Below, in pieces: positions 1 to 39,586 of a stretch of 64,000 nucleotides of DNA (its first letter is position 1; each line of letters opens with the position of its first letter). This DNA comes from Owenia fusiformis (lineage: Eukaryota; Annelida; Polychaeta; Sabellida; Oweniidae). Where the stretch lies: contig CAIIXF020000010.1 in assembly GCA_903813345.2 (NCBI GenBank), positions 34,337,425 through 34,401,424 on the forward strand, in the 5' to 3' direction. Both the position numbers and the translations under genes were made by a program. The notes under the pieces were generated by a model, which was not told the DNA's origin, searched no databases, and saw only the letters and a program-made list of their open reading frames with translations.

Positions 1-2720
1 GGAATAGATTGGTACATGAACTGTACATGTTGCTTGTAATTTTGTCACACCCATAGATCTGATTCTGCCTTTAAACTTCCTTAAAACCCATTTAAATTAT
101 GTTTTACATCTGAGTTCCATACTACTAAACCATATATATCATCATAGAGAGATACATACCTGAAATTCGTTAATGTCAGAAGATATGATATTGTACAATT
201 TGTCAAGTTTTGAACAGGTTTAAAACCCTAAACCTCCTTAAAACCCATCTAAATTATGTTTTACATCTTAGTTTCATACTACAAAACCATATTTGTTATC
301 ATTCTTCATTTTTTTATATTGTTTAAACCTTAAGCTTCTTTAAAACCTGTCTAAATTTTGTTTAACATCTTAGTTCAACACTACTAAAGCATTTATGTCA
401 TCAAAAAGGGATAGATGTAAAAAACATAAGGCTCACCTAAATACCCAATATTCATTAATACCAGCTCTGATATTGTACAATTCGTCAAAATTTGAACTTG
501 TTTAAAACCTTAAACTTCTTTAAAACCTGTCTAAATTTTGTTTTACATCTTAGTTCAACACTACTAAAGCATATATGACATCAAAAAGGGATAGATGTAA
601 AAAACATAATACCTAAAATTCATTAATATCAGCTCTGATATTGTACAATTCGTCAAAATTTGAACTTGTTTAAAACCTTAAACTTCTTTAAAACCTGTCT
701 AAATTTTGTTTTACATCTTAGTTCAACACTACTAAAGCATATATGACATCAAAAAGGGATAGATGTAAAAAACATAATACCTAAAATTCATGAATATCAG
801 CTCTGATATTGTACAATTTGTGAAAATTTGAACTTCTTTAAAACCCATCTTGATTATGTTTTATATATTAGTTCTACACTACTAAATCATATATATCATC
901 AAAAAAGGATAGATGTAAAAAATATAAGGGCCAAGCAAAGTTATACTTTAAATTCATTTAAAAATTTTAAAATTCATTTCAGATTTGATATTGTACAATA
1001 CGCCAAGATTTTGAAGTTGTTTAAAATGTTAAGCTTCTTTAAAATCGATGTAAATTATGTTATACATATTTCCACACAACTAAACCAAATATGTCATGAA
1101 AAGGGGATAGGTGTTAAAATCATATGGACTAACCAAGGTTATACTTGAAATTCATTCATTGCAGACCTGATATTGAACAATTCTTCAAATTAAAATCCTT
1201 AAACCTTCTTAAAATGCATCTAAATTATTTTTTACATCTTAGTTCCACACTACAAAACCATACATATCATCAAAGAGGGATAGGTGTAAAAAATATAAGG
1301 CTCATCCAAGATCTTACTTAAAATTTGCAAATTCAGACCTGATATTGTACAATTCTTCAAATTTTGAACTTGTTAGAATCCTTAAACCTTCTAAAAATTC
1401 ATCTAAACTATATTTTACATCTTAGTTCCATACCATAAAACTATAACTGTCATTAAAGAGGGACAGATGTAAAAAAATAAAAGAGTCGTCCAAGGTCATA
1501 CCTGATATTGTATAATTCTTTAAATTTTGGACGCAAAAATCCCTAAACACTCTTCAAAACCATCTTAATCATTTTTAACATCTTAGTTCCACTTTACAAA
1601 ACAATACATCATCAAAGAGTGACAAATGTAAAACATAAGAGCCATCCAAGGTCTTACCTGAAATTCGTAAATTCAGACCTGATATTGTACAATTTTTTCA
1701 AATTTGGAACTTGTTGAAATCCTCAAATCTCTTAAAATTCATCCAAATTATATTTTACATCTTAGTTTCACACTATAAAACCATAAATATCATCAAAGAG
1801 GAACAGATGTAAAAAAAAACTGAAATTCGAGAATTCAGACCTGATATTGTACAATTCTTCAAATTTTGGACTCATTGAAATCCCTAAACACTCTTCAAAA
1901 CCATCTAAACCATTTTTACATCTTAGTTCCACACTACAAAACAATACATATCATCAAAGAGTGACAGATGTAAAAACATAAGAGCCATCCAAGGTCTTAC
2001 CTGAAATTCGTAAATTCAGACCTGATATTGTACAATTCTTCAAATTTTGAACTAGTTAAAAATCCTTAAACCTTCTTAGAATTCATCTAAATTATATTTT
2101 ACATCTTAGTTCCACACTATAAAACCATAAATACCATCAAAGAGGGAAGGATTTAAAAGACATAAGGGTCATCCAAGGTCATACCTGAAATTCATAAATT
2201 CAGACCTGATATTGTACAATTCTTCAAATTTTGGACTCATTTAAAATCCTTAAACTTTCTTCAAATCAATCTTAATTATTTTTTACTAATTAGTTTCACA
2301 CTACAAAACCATACATATCATCCAAGAGGGACAAATGTAAAAAATATAAGGCTCATCCAAGGTCTTACCTGAAATTCGTAAATTCAGACCTGATATTGTA
2401 CAATTCTTCAAATTTTGAACTTGTTAAAATTCTTAAACCTTCTTAAAAACCATCTAAATTATTTTGTACATCTTAGTTTCATACTACAAAACCATAAATA
2501 TCATCAAAGGGGGACAGATGTAAAAAATCTAAGGCTCATCCAAGGTCTTACCTAAAATTTGTAAATTCAGACCTGATATTGTACAATTCTTGGAATTTTG
2601 AACTTGTTTAAAACATGAAACTTCCTTAAAACCCATTTTAATTATTTTTTACATCTTAGTTCCATACTTCTAAACCATATTTATCATCAAAGAGGGATAG
2701 ATCTGGAAACCATAGGCATC
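1..2720. repeat. Degenerate tandem array, unit about 170 bases, in BLM intron 17
   Basis: About fifteen diverged units, each with the cores GATATTGTACAATTC, TTTACATCTTAGTTCCA and ATCATCAAAGAGGGA. Spacing of the first core varies from about 160 to 190 bases. Units near 450-780 are most alike and differ from the rest, so parts were amplified at different times. The array runs off the left edge. There is no coding potential. Confidence 0.85.
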
Positions 2721-3088
2721 AGCTATAGTCATACACAAAATCACCCCTCTCAAAAATGTCAAATTTTTCAAAAAATCAACAATTTTTTTCTCGGCTCCTA
2801 CTGATTCAATTAGTTTGAACCTTTCAGGGCTTATAGCCCTGCTACTGGGCACTTTACATGAAATTTTTCAATGTCTTCTAGTGTCTGATTGAAAAGTGAG
2901 GCTCTAAATAGTAAGAAAATGGGTCACGAATTTGCCCCCTGGGGTACATGCTTTGTAGTATTTTCCAAATTCTGTAGGAGTGATTGGCATTATTTATTTT
3001 GCAAATGATTCATATATATAATGTTTATGTATGTAACTTACAAACATCAAGATATCTAAAATTATTGAGAATGAAAAAATTATTTTCC

Positions 3089-3118
3089 GGGGGTGGGGTG
3101 TTTTTGGGGGGTGGGGGG
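3089..3118 (+). other. G-run tract with G-quadruplex pattern
   Basis: Four runs (G5, G4, G6, G6) separated by 1, 7 and 1 bases on the plus strand, which is the template strand for BLM transcription. It lies 237 bases into BLM intron 17. The rest of 2721-3355 shows no gene. Confidence 0.6.
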
Positions 3119-3323
3119 CTAACCCCTGAAAAAAAAGAATTATGTACCACTCTGTGAAGCTATCACCTAGGTAGAATTTTCATCCAAGACTTCCCTCTAA
3201 CTGAAAATGCTGCCAAACCAACTATACTCCATTTATTAAGAATTTTCCTCCTCGCTCTTAGAGTAATAGGATAAGTATATTTATTGATATGATATTTTTG
3301 AATATTGGCCATATCAAGGTTCA

Positions 3324-29624
<26,301 letters not shown>

Positions 29625-29988
29625 ACATATTTGGTTGCTAACGGCTGGGTTACATACAGCTAGTTGGGTTATATATAGCTGGTTGCTAAGGGCACAGCTG
29701 TTGGCGGCATTCTTTTAAAATCCTAAGAAAGAGATATGAATATAATGTACACCTTGGGGTGAGAACAATGCCATTGAGTTGCAGGACAGGCTGACCTTCC
29801 AGCATCATCACTAGACAAGCATTGCAGCCTTAGTCTTATTGTTTTAAATGCCCAGTTTCTTGGACTTTTAAATTTCCAAAATCATTCAAGAGAGTCTTAA
29901 ACCAAAAGTAAGGCTTGACTCTTCTGTCAATATATGTATACAAAAATATATAGTTCTATGTAAGTTCATCTCTCTGGTTAATATATCA

Positions 29989-30188
29989 GAAACAAGTCAA
30001 ATTCTTTACTTCAGAGAATATTTTTAATTTATTGAGACTTTCGACTAATATCCCTTAGTCTTTTTCAAAATATAACAGCATACATAAATGTATACATGCT
30101 GTTATATTTTGAAAAAGACTAAGGGATATTAGTCGAAAGTCTCAATAAATTAAAAATATTCTCTGAAGTAAAGAATTTGACTTGTTTC
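29989..30188. repeat. Near-perfect 95-base inverted repeat
   Basis: Left arm starts GAAACAAGTCAAATTCTTTA; the right arm is its inverse ending GACTTGTTTC. The loop is about 10 bases. I see no mismatch through most of the arms. It lies about 365 bases upstream of the BLM start codon. Short direct similarity outside the arms (ATATATAGTT and ACATATAGTT) may be target remains. Confidence 0.9.
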
Positions 30189-31094
30189 AAAAACATATAG
30201 TTTTTCACTAATAGGCCCATGGGTGTTTATTTGAAAGAGGGGTGCCATAAAACATTTTCTCATTAGATTAGGTCAAGCCATTTTGGCAATCCAATTCTCA
30301 TGATAAACGAGATTTACCAGTAATGGAGCAACATTACAGAAGCTTATTTATAAATTCAATTTGTGCTAGATTTTATCTGTAATTTATTATCATTATATCG
30401 ATTGATTTTCGTCATTTATAGTAAATAGAGCGGAAATATTCATGAAGAAGGCTGAGCTAATCAAGTGGTCATGTGTTTGAAGTTAAAAGTCAAAGTTCAA
30501 AAATTTGCAACTCAAACGTCCTTGACATTGATTTCGCGACCTACTTATGAACACATCCTGAAGTTTTGGTGAGTCTGAACATTGCATTATTTTATATCAA
30601 CTTGTACAAATATTTTTGCTTCTAGTTTAAGATGAACATCTCTCCAACATATTCACCAATATTCAAGGTGAACAGATCTCTAAGCGAGAAATTTATGTGC
30701 ACAAAATATCGCCTTGATTTCCATCCGAAGGGTATCAATCATAACAGACCGAATATTATATTCGGTCTGTTGGATACATACTAGAAATATGGACTGCCTC
30801 CCAAATAAAACCTTATGAAGAAATGATCATGTGACAATCTGCCAAAGCGCTGGCTGCTTGTCTCTAATCCTGGTAAAATTATATGGCAGTACGTTTCGAA
30901 AAAAACTTTGAATTACGTCAGTGACACTACCAAAAGTCAATGGTAAATTTCATATACGCCATTTTGTTGAATCCTTTGATTTGATTGGTTACCTTAAAAA
31001 ACAATATGGCCGACGATGAAGTAAAAAATAATATGAAATTGATTAATCTTAAAATGTGATTTATCTGCACAGCTCCTTTAATTTAAATCATGAA

Positions 31095-31945
31095 TATATC
31101 AGGCAAAAGCATAGGCCAAGGGTAAAGTAAGCCGTATATAGAAGAGACAGGTGAACAACTAGGATTTAGGCCACTTGTTAACATGGCGATTTTAACATTA
31201 TTTGTGTATAATTTTCAAAAAACAATGCAGAGTTGATCCAAAATTGATAGTTCGCAATTCTTACCTATGAATCAACCCCATTCAAGTGATATAGAGTGAA
31301 TAAAGCCGTCTTGAGGCGAGATATTCTGAAAACCTACAATTGTCTGGCAAGTTACCCGGATTTCCGTGTAAATGGAAGTTTGAAACAAGGAATTTGATTG
31401 GTTCCTGATAACCGCCGCCAGTGACACCTATCTGGTTCTCTAAAATGTAATTCATATTCTAGAAATAACAATCAATTAAAGTGTACAAAACTATAAAAGG
31501 TGTACTTAATAATTATTTATCAAAACATCTGTTTCATATAATATCTTTTTAAACCCAATTTAAATGGTGAAATTAACATTTTTCTTGGAATTTTAAACTT
31601 CTAATTACAACCAATCAAATCAATCGTTACAAGATTCAATCTTTCCATGTATCCGGAAGTTTCAACTTGCCGGGCAATTGCAGGTTCGTACAGTTGGTGT
31701 TTTTTTATGCAGTCTTATCGAAGAGTTAGGATATAGATTTGAAATATTCAACAATATACGTTTCGAAAACACTTTGGAGAAGATTCTTGGGAGATTTGGT
31801 GGTACGACTCGATACCAGTAAGGAGAACTCGTACCAAGACGGCAAGTTTTTGAAAAAAATTTCATTCCTAATTGTTTACCTGTCTCTTCTATATACAGCT
31901 TACTATTACTTTTCCCTTGCCCTTGGCCTATGGGCAAAAGTGTAA
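31095..31945. mobile_element. Foldback element
   Basis: Outer arms GCATAGGCCAAGGGTAAAGT and its inverse near 31905-31932 continue through GTATATAGAAGAGACAGGTG. An inner pair (31313-31395 and 31625-31690) includes CAATTG and TTACCCGG..TTTCC stretches. No coding sequence and no clear target duplication. Confidence 0.7.
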
Positions 31946-32154
31946 CTGCACACAATGCTTGCATATTTTGAAGTAACTCTCGCATATATTGTCTAAAACG
32001 TATAAAATTGACGTCATCAAAACAGAATTTTACTCCAATTTGAGTGGCAAGTTTCTTCCCGTGCACAGCGCATTGACCAATCAATGGATCGGAATCAATG
32101 GATCAGAGCGTAATCTGGCAGAGAATCGTCAATTGAAATTTTCAACACCAATTC

Positions 32155-32395
32155 TACAGTTGGGGACAAAAATAAATGACAGGTCGATTTTCGATCACCA
32201 TTTCCTAATTATGGTGGTCTGAAAGCCCATAATTTCCAATATTGTCTAGATACATATCCCTTAAAATTTGTATATTTTACATTTTGTATAATCTCATCCA
32301 CTGATTTATGGCCTCTTGTAAATTCTCTTATTTTTAACATGGGAAATCCTCACTTCAGCAAATCCACCTGTCATTTATTTATGTCCCCAACTGTA
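32155..32395. mobile_element. Tc1/mariner-type MITE (241 bases)
   Basis: Inverted ends TACAGTTGGGGACAAAAATA and TACAGTTGGGGACATAAATA, continuing AATGACAGGT, with TA at each border as target duplication. Non-coding. Confidence 0.85.
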
Positions 32396-34429
32396 GCTGA
32401 AATTCATTCTATTCTACGATAAATACTGCATATGTTTGATAAAAGATATTATCAGATGTATAGGTGTATTTGAAATATAAGACCGACATTTATGCTTTGA
32501 ATTCTGACATTTGAGATCGAAAAATGCAAATTAGGCTAGTTTGAGGATAATTTTCCATTGACTGTAGTGTAGGCCTGTCTGTGCGTGATCGCATTGGCAG
32601 AAAAACATCTAAGTAGAAGAGGACACACATTTCATTAGCCAAACCACAGAGCAATCAAATAGATCTATGAGGATCGTGCTGATATATAATAATTAATTTA
32701 TTGACATGTTGACAAAAATTTTGAGAGGGATGGAAAACGACTGATTTCCTTTCGGTGTTTATTTGATAAGAACCGTTGTAAATATAACATCAAACCATAC
32801 CTCATCGATACCCTTATACAATGGGAGTTCTCTGCTTTTAATCTGGTTATATTCTCATCCGTTATATTCGAAGGAATCCCAGGATTACTTAAAAAAAATT
32901 TCAGTAGATCTTCACAGAAAACAAAAATGGCGCTAGCATCCGGGCACTGTCCCACTGAACGAAAAGAATTTGTAACTGTTCCCGGGGAATCAATCAACCA
33001 GTTGCTTTGGTAAGTCGGCGTTAGTCAGGTTCTTCCACTAAATGGTATCCACTGTATTTCAACCTAGGCGAAAATAAAGGTATCTTTTTCACCATTCGGT
33101 ATGTTAATGAGCCTTTATCTAAGAAAAAGTTTTGGAATGTCCCTCAGTTGCTGTTTTCTGCAACCAATCAACAAATCTGCCGCTTATGATTCACTTCTAA
33201 CCTTTGAGGGTACGTGTGATGTATTAAAAAGGCGCGGCGCCACTTTAACCTCCATAAATAAATGCTTCTGCTATAAATTAATCAACGGGGGTCTACGACA
33301 CGACCTGTAATAAATAGCCTACTTCATACTTTAGTGACTTATCATCACTGTCAATTACTGTCATTGCTGACTAGAAATAAATTTTCATAAGTTATATAAC
33401 GGAGGGGGAGTGATTCCTTTTCCGAAGATTTATAAAATATCATCAGATCATTTAAGGTTAATTCGTGACTGCGTGTCGTGCATCTTTCTGTGTCTGCGAA
33501 TTAAAATATAACTCCAGTAAAATTATCAAAAATAAATGAAAAAATTGCACACCTAAATAAACCTAGTGCAACAAATGCATATTGATGAGTTAAAAGACAT
33601 ATCAAAAATCTAGAAAAATCTAAGTAGTGGAAAACATGTAAAAATCACTATTTGTATGTTTGTACCCCTGATCTGTTGGGTGCCCCTAATCACATTTAAA
33701 TTTTCAGAGATCATGCATCTATGTTAGGTTAGTAGTCATGGAAAGTTTAATCTTGATTGGACAATTGGTTACCATGACAATACAATTTAACTGCAAAATA
33801 TTGAAAATATTAAGGATAAATCAACCGTGTCCTTACAAACGGATGGTAGCTTGTCATTTTTAATTTTTCAAAATGAATGCAAAGTTGAGCTTAATACATA
33901 TTGAAGGCGTTTACAACAAGATAACATGATTACTAGTAATCTATGAATAGGTTGACATATTTGGCTTTGGACTCTATTCATGTTTGATACTAAGCGATTT
34001 ACCACAAAGTGGGCATGGCGCTTTTTGTTATTACATTTCAAAATAATTCCATGTTTACAGAATCATATTTACAAGGCTCATTCAGTGACAGATTGATACA
34101 TATGTTACTGTCTGGTATGGTGGGTCTAAACATGTTTTGTCAATTGGTTGCCATAGTAACACAAGATGATGTATGTAAATAGGATGTGGATAGAGATCAT
34201 TTCAGGCAATCCTTATACCTTAACAAATTGTTTATTACATCCATCCTTAAGAAATGTTTTAGTGTATAATCTTTTTTAACAAATACAAGTTTGGATGATA
34301 TTGATATGCGTTTGCTGTGTTAACACAACTAATAATGTTGTTTGTTATAATACTGCTCTGTTTGTCCGTCTGTCCGTCAGTCTGTCAAAGCAATTCCTGA
34401 CCCATTTATTAATCACATATTGGTGTTAT

Positions 34430-36486
34430 ATGTAACATCTAAGACTCTAGAAGATGTACCAACTTAGACTCTGTAGGCTATATCAATCTTAGATTATGGA
34501 TGCTGTTCCCATTGAAGACTTTGGAGGATGGATATACCCATTAAAGATTAGAGGCTAAACCCTCTAAGACTCTAGAGGCTGTGCCATCTTAGACCCATTT
34601 ATTTATCACAGTTTGGTGTTATATGGTGATTCCTGACATCTTAGACTCTAGAAGATATACCAACTTAGACTCTGTAGGCTGTATTGATCTTAGATTATGG
34701 ATGCTGTACCCATTGTAGACTCTGGAGGATGTACCATTAAAAATTAGAGGCTAAATCCTCTGAAACTCTAGAGACTGTACATCTTAGACCCAATCATTAA
34801 TGACAAATTGGTGTTATATGTGACAAAATGTCGATTCTTGACATCTTAGACTCTAGAAGATGTACCAACTTAGACTTTGTAAACTGTATGAATCTTAGAT
34901 TATGGATGCTGTACCCATTGTAGACTATTGAGGATGTACCATTAAACACTTAAGGCTAAACCCTCTAAGCCTCTAGAGCCTGTACCATCTTAGACTCTTG
35001 GAGACTATACCCATCATAGACTCTGGAGAGGCTGTACTATCTTAGACTCTTAGAGGCTTTACCCATCATGGACACTGCATCTGGAAAGTGTACCATCTTC
35101 TCTTGAAGGCTATTCCCAGAACTCATCAAAGGCTATACCATCTTTGACTCTTGAAGGCTATACCCATTGTAGACTCTGGAGGCTATACCCTCTTAGACTC
35201 TTGGAGGCTATACCAACTCAGACTCTTATAGGCTGTACTATCTTAGAATCTTGGAGGCTGTACCTATCTTGGACTCTGACTGTCATAGAAATCAGGTACT
35301 ATTGCAGGCCTGTCAACTGTCCCGCAATTTGCGTATTTGTCACGCATTTGCTGAAGAATTTGAAGTCACGCCAGTTTTTTTGCGTGACACAAAATGTCAC
35401 GCAAATACGCATTTTACCTGGTAATTGTCACGCAAATATGTTTCTGTAAAAAAAATTTCAAAATATGTTTATGATACGGTAAAAATACGAACGTCGAAAA
35501 AAACGAACGCAATTTGTTCGGATTTGTCACGCGAATCCCGTATATGTCACGCATGTTCATTGGAAATTTCCGTACCTACCCCCCCCCCCCCCCCCCCCGT
35601 TAACGACATCGCGAGCGTAGCAAGCGCGAAAAATTTGAGGTGATAAAAGTTTAGCAAAGGTGCTCAAACTTTGGCCAAAGGTGTTTAAAAGTTGGCCAAA
35701 GGTGTTCAAAATTTGGACAAAAGTGTTCAGATTTGGACTTCGGTGTCCAACATTTGTAAGTCACTCATATTAGGTGGTCCCAAGTTGACAGCCCTGCTAT
35801 TGTGGCTGTACTATATTTGGTTCTACAGGTTGAATCCATGTTATACTCTGATGTTACATCATATTAGTCTAGAGGCTGAATTCATATTATACTCTGGTGG
35901 CTGTACCATCTTAGACTCTGAAGACTATACCATCTTAGACTTTTGGAGGCTATACCATCTCATTTGTAGGCTATACAATCGTAAGACTCATGGAGTCTTT
36001 ACCCATCTTAGACTCTGATTTGCATCCTTGACTTTCGAGGCTGAATCCATATTGATGCTACACCATTAGTCTCTGGAGGATGAATTCATATTATACTCTG
36101 GAGGTTGTACCATATTAGAAAGTAGACTGCGTTGACCACTAGGAAACTCAGGTTATATAAGGACCCTAAAATGAAACTACCCGGGCTTGAGTGAAGGGCT
36201 GAATTTGAGCATAAATGAAGTCCTTTGAAGAAGGATGCACTAGAGCTGCTGAGAACACTTCTTATCAGATGTGTTGACAGCTCTCCTGATAAAGAAAGTA
36301 ACTGTTAATTTCTGGATTTGTTATAATTACTCTGTATCGTAGGTAGAAAGTGCCAACGGGAAATGACCAGTCATGGAAAACAAACCCCAACTATCCTAAA
36401 TCATAATCTCATGTGGAAAGAAACGATGACCGTCTAATACCCCCCCCCCCCCCCACCACCACCATTCCAGTACCATTATCTCATCA
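34430..36486. repeat. Degenerate TTAGACTCT repeat tract, copy 1 of a tandem segment
   Basis: Begins with three ~205-base units (near 34434, 34637 and 34847) containing TCTAGAAGATGTACCAACTT. It then becomes a degenerate ~25-30-base repeat of the form CTTAGACTCTTGGAGGCTAT up to about 36130. From 34629 onward it is the first copy of the segment repeated at 41351-42867. It contains the insertion at 35305-35796, and its last ~168 bases now lie at 41183-41350, beyond a 4.7 kb foldback insertion. Confidence 0.85.
35305..35796. mobile_element. 492-base TIR element with 6-base target duplication
   Basis: Inverted ends CAGGCCTGTCAACTGTCCCG and CAGGGCTGTCAACTTGGGAC, flanked by CTATTG (35299-35304 and 35797-35802). 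The paralogous segment has one CTATTG at 42020-42025 and no insert, which proves the borders. The interior has TGTCACGC repeats and a poly-C run (35580-35598). There is no transposase; the superfamily is unclear. Confidence 0.93.
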
Positions 36487-38289
36487 GGGTGCACCCCAGT
36501 TGTCCGAAACCCAGTTGTCCGAAACCCAGTTGTCCGAAACCCAGTTGTCCGAAACCCAGTTGTCCGAAACCCAGTTGTCCGAAACCCAGTTGTCCGAAAC
36601 CCAGTTCTCCGAAACCCAGTTTTCCGAAACCCAGTTCTCCGAAACCCAGTTGTCCGAAAAATTTAGTCATAATTTACCAGATAAAGGGGGACGCGCCTCA
36701 AGCCAGTTTCATGTCATGTATTTGGCAAAATTAATGGCATGGACGCATTCTGATGTATAGATCTCTCTCTCACTTTGAATTGCATCCATTACACGGCGTT
36801 ACCAGAATGACAGGAACGGGGGATTTATTTTACATTGTGATTCTAAAAAAGGTCATCAAAACACAATATATATTACGGAACAGTTGATCTTATCTTATTC
36901 AATATATTTTATATAGGCAAAATAAAATGAAACATTTTGAAACCGATAAAATAAGTTAACGCATAAAACTTTAAGAATAAACAGTACACATATTACGTTG
37001 TCAAAATGTTTCGTCGCATTTAATTTCTTAGTCTCTGTCTCTTATAAAATCGTAAAATGTAAAAGAACAAAACATTCTAAACGTAATCACTTGGGATTAA
37101 CTGGAAACGAAGACAGGCTGTCCTCGTATCAAATTGGATGTTCTCCCATTCGCAAGAAGTTTCATTTTCGCCATGTACTCACTTCATCTTTTTGAATTTA
37201 ATCTCTATTTCTCGAACAGAGTACCTAAATGAAGAATAATTTTTGGTTTCAAAAGATGTACACGTCAACTGTACTCAATAAATGCCCACTGGCTTGGGAA
37301 AACTATTTCCCTTTTATGAACGCCCATTACACATTGGAAAAATGTTGTTCCCTCTCAAAAAGCCCCATGGGGCATAAAAAAAATTGGTTTAAAAATTGTA
37401 GACCCCTATGTATGTTAATATGTAAACGCCACTTTGCAATGAGAATAGCATAATTTAACTTTGTTTATTTGAAGATCTGTATCACCTGTATTTTCATCTT
37501 TCGACATTTTTTATTAGGCTAAATACTAGCTTCACGATCACTTTTCATTTGATATTACATCCTAGCACTATGAATAACATTTATAAATTGCCCTGATGTA
37601 AATAAAATGAAAAAAAGTATTATTTATCAACAGAAATTTAAAATTCAGCGGGCGGCTGCCGTGGGAAATGTGACTGCAAAAGTATGAGAGCGCAGAATTT
37701 CTACGGCGAGCGTGGAAAAGCTATTGGCCGCAGAAATGATAGACCACACGGTGGCCGTTGGAAATGTGACTGGGGTGTAATTCCCACAAATCGGGGACAC
37801 ATATGCAATCCACGTTATTCTTCAGGAACAGAAAATGCAACCAATGATAAAATAAAAAATTGCATTTTGAATCCGACTGAGTCCTATTGATCCTCATAAA
37901 TTACCCCCTACTCATACCAAGTTAAAATGTGCCCATCGTGCGCCTAATGCTAATGGCGCTGTCACACTTGTCGTGTCCCGTCCCGTCTCTCAACGTACAA
38001 AGCATTCAGGTCAAAATTTAAGGAATAAGCTATAGTGAGCTGTTTCAGAACGCCGTCTGAAACGCGTTCTGATTCTGAACCCACTGTATTCATTGGACGG
38101 TGGGAGGTCGTCCATGCTTACACTTTCAGTATCTGACCCTATAATCACACCAAACTAGTTCTCACTACGCTCTCGAGAACGGGCTTAAACTGTATGGACG
38201 GATTGGAAGTACTTAGAACCGTTTGGGGTCTACTTGCCTACCCGAAAGGGTAGTTCCAAAATTTCCACGTGGTCATCACTTTCTGCAAT

Positions 38290-38700
38290 CACGCGGTCTT
38301 CGACCGTTAATTGGAATTTTTGACCTACCAGATGCTTGAAAATCAAGGATTGCGAGTCTGATACTGCACCTTTTTTCTTCCATTATACCATTAAAAGCAA
38401 AACAAAATTGCACTGTCAGTGCATTACTTTATTGTAAAGAGTCTCTCGTTCTAGCAGCGTTTTGGTCCGCACTTCCCAGCTGTTAGAAGGCCTTCTTACA
38501 GCTGGGGACCAAAATTACGCTGGAAGTAGGAACTCTGTTTAAGATAATAACGTACCATCAGAAAGAGATTTTTGTCATGCTTTGAATGGAACAAGTTTGA
38601 AGAAAAACGGTGCAGTATGAGACTCGTAATCCTTGATTTTCAAATATTCGGTACGTCAAAAATTCAAATTAACGGTCGAAGTTAGGACCGCGTGGCAATT
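38290..38700. repeat. Inverted repeat inside the foldback element
   Basis: Arms 38290-38380 and 38600-38698 share, inverted, TGAAAATCAAGGATT, GAGTCTGATACTGCACC and TCGACCGTTAATT. The loop has its own smaller palindrome (CAGCTGTTAGAAGGCC.. against ..CTTACAGCTG). It is probably an older nested element. Confidence 0.7.
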
Positions 38701-39586
38701 AAATCGAGTGACAATGTACTAACGACGAACAGGACGTGGGGCAAAGGTTGAACTGTCTCAGAATGTATTGGGAACGAGGTAGAAATAAAGAATTCATATG
38801 AACGAGTCATGCAAGATACTAAAGAGATACAAATGCATTTTGATACTCAGTTTTTGGGCAATTAAAACTCCCTGTCTGCATTGAGTAGTTATTTATTGGC
38901 CCGTGTATAATTTTTAAACATTATCCTAATTTTTCACAAAACTTTTTTTGATTCTGCAATAGTTAATGGTTGACATCTATGGCACACTAAAAACGAATTT
39001 TTTTTATGCAGGGTACGTACATGATACAGATCAAATCTTGGCTCTACTACAAACTATTACACACTTACTTCAACAGTTCAATATATCGCAAAAACACAGT
39101 TTTGATTTTGAACAATATCACTAATGGGAGAAATTCTTAAATCTAAATGTTTGGAAAGGAATACGTTTCTACTAAAACATACAAACCTCTTATATTATGA
39201 TGAAAAAAGGATAGACATCTGATATGTATATATGCCACATATATAAGTTATACGAAATGAGCATATTTTATTGATTTATCGAAAATTTGGACGAAATCTT
39301 AACAATGGGTGGTACTGAACAACCAAAATCTTCTTTTTAGATATTTTTCAGGGTAGAAATATTATCTATTTTATTGAGAAAAGGGAATGAAAAAAATCAT
39401 CAAATGAATATAATTGTCACGGACGTCCATACGTTATTCTAATGAGATAGATGTTCCTTTCACCAGAATATTCTCATCGACTGTGATAATTGTCTAAAAT
39501 GTTGGCGGCAGTCTTGAATTTTCACCAAGAAGGAGTGCGATTCGTGCTGGACAATGCAGTTCAAAATTTGTAGAATGTCCATATAA

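Larger units (their letters stand above)
30190..34430. other. Intergenic region without recognised gene
   Basis: Contains a 29-base palindrome around 30748-30776 (AACAGACCGAATAT type), two inverted-repeat elements annotated separately, and AT-rich single-copy sequence. Open frames here are short, and I recognise no protein family or RNA gene. Confidence 0.6.

Noticed and set aside
2670-2852. Minus-strand frame considered as a BLM RQC exon
   Set aside because: No RQC or zinc-binding cysteines, no matching phase, and it overlaps the end of the satellite array.
36413-36760. Open frames with QLSET or PSCPK pentapeptide repeats (also 40938-41316)
   Set aside because: They come from the 15-base minisatellite arms, a multiple of 3, open in several frames on both strands; nothing else supports coding.
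37650-37870. GC-richer patch with a basic frame (GERGKAIGRRNDRPHGG) in the foldback element
   Set aside because: Contains an internal imperfect repeat (GTGGGAAATGTGACTG) and no family resemblance; not enough to call a gene.
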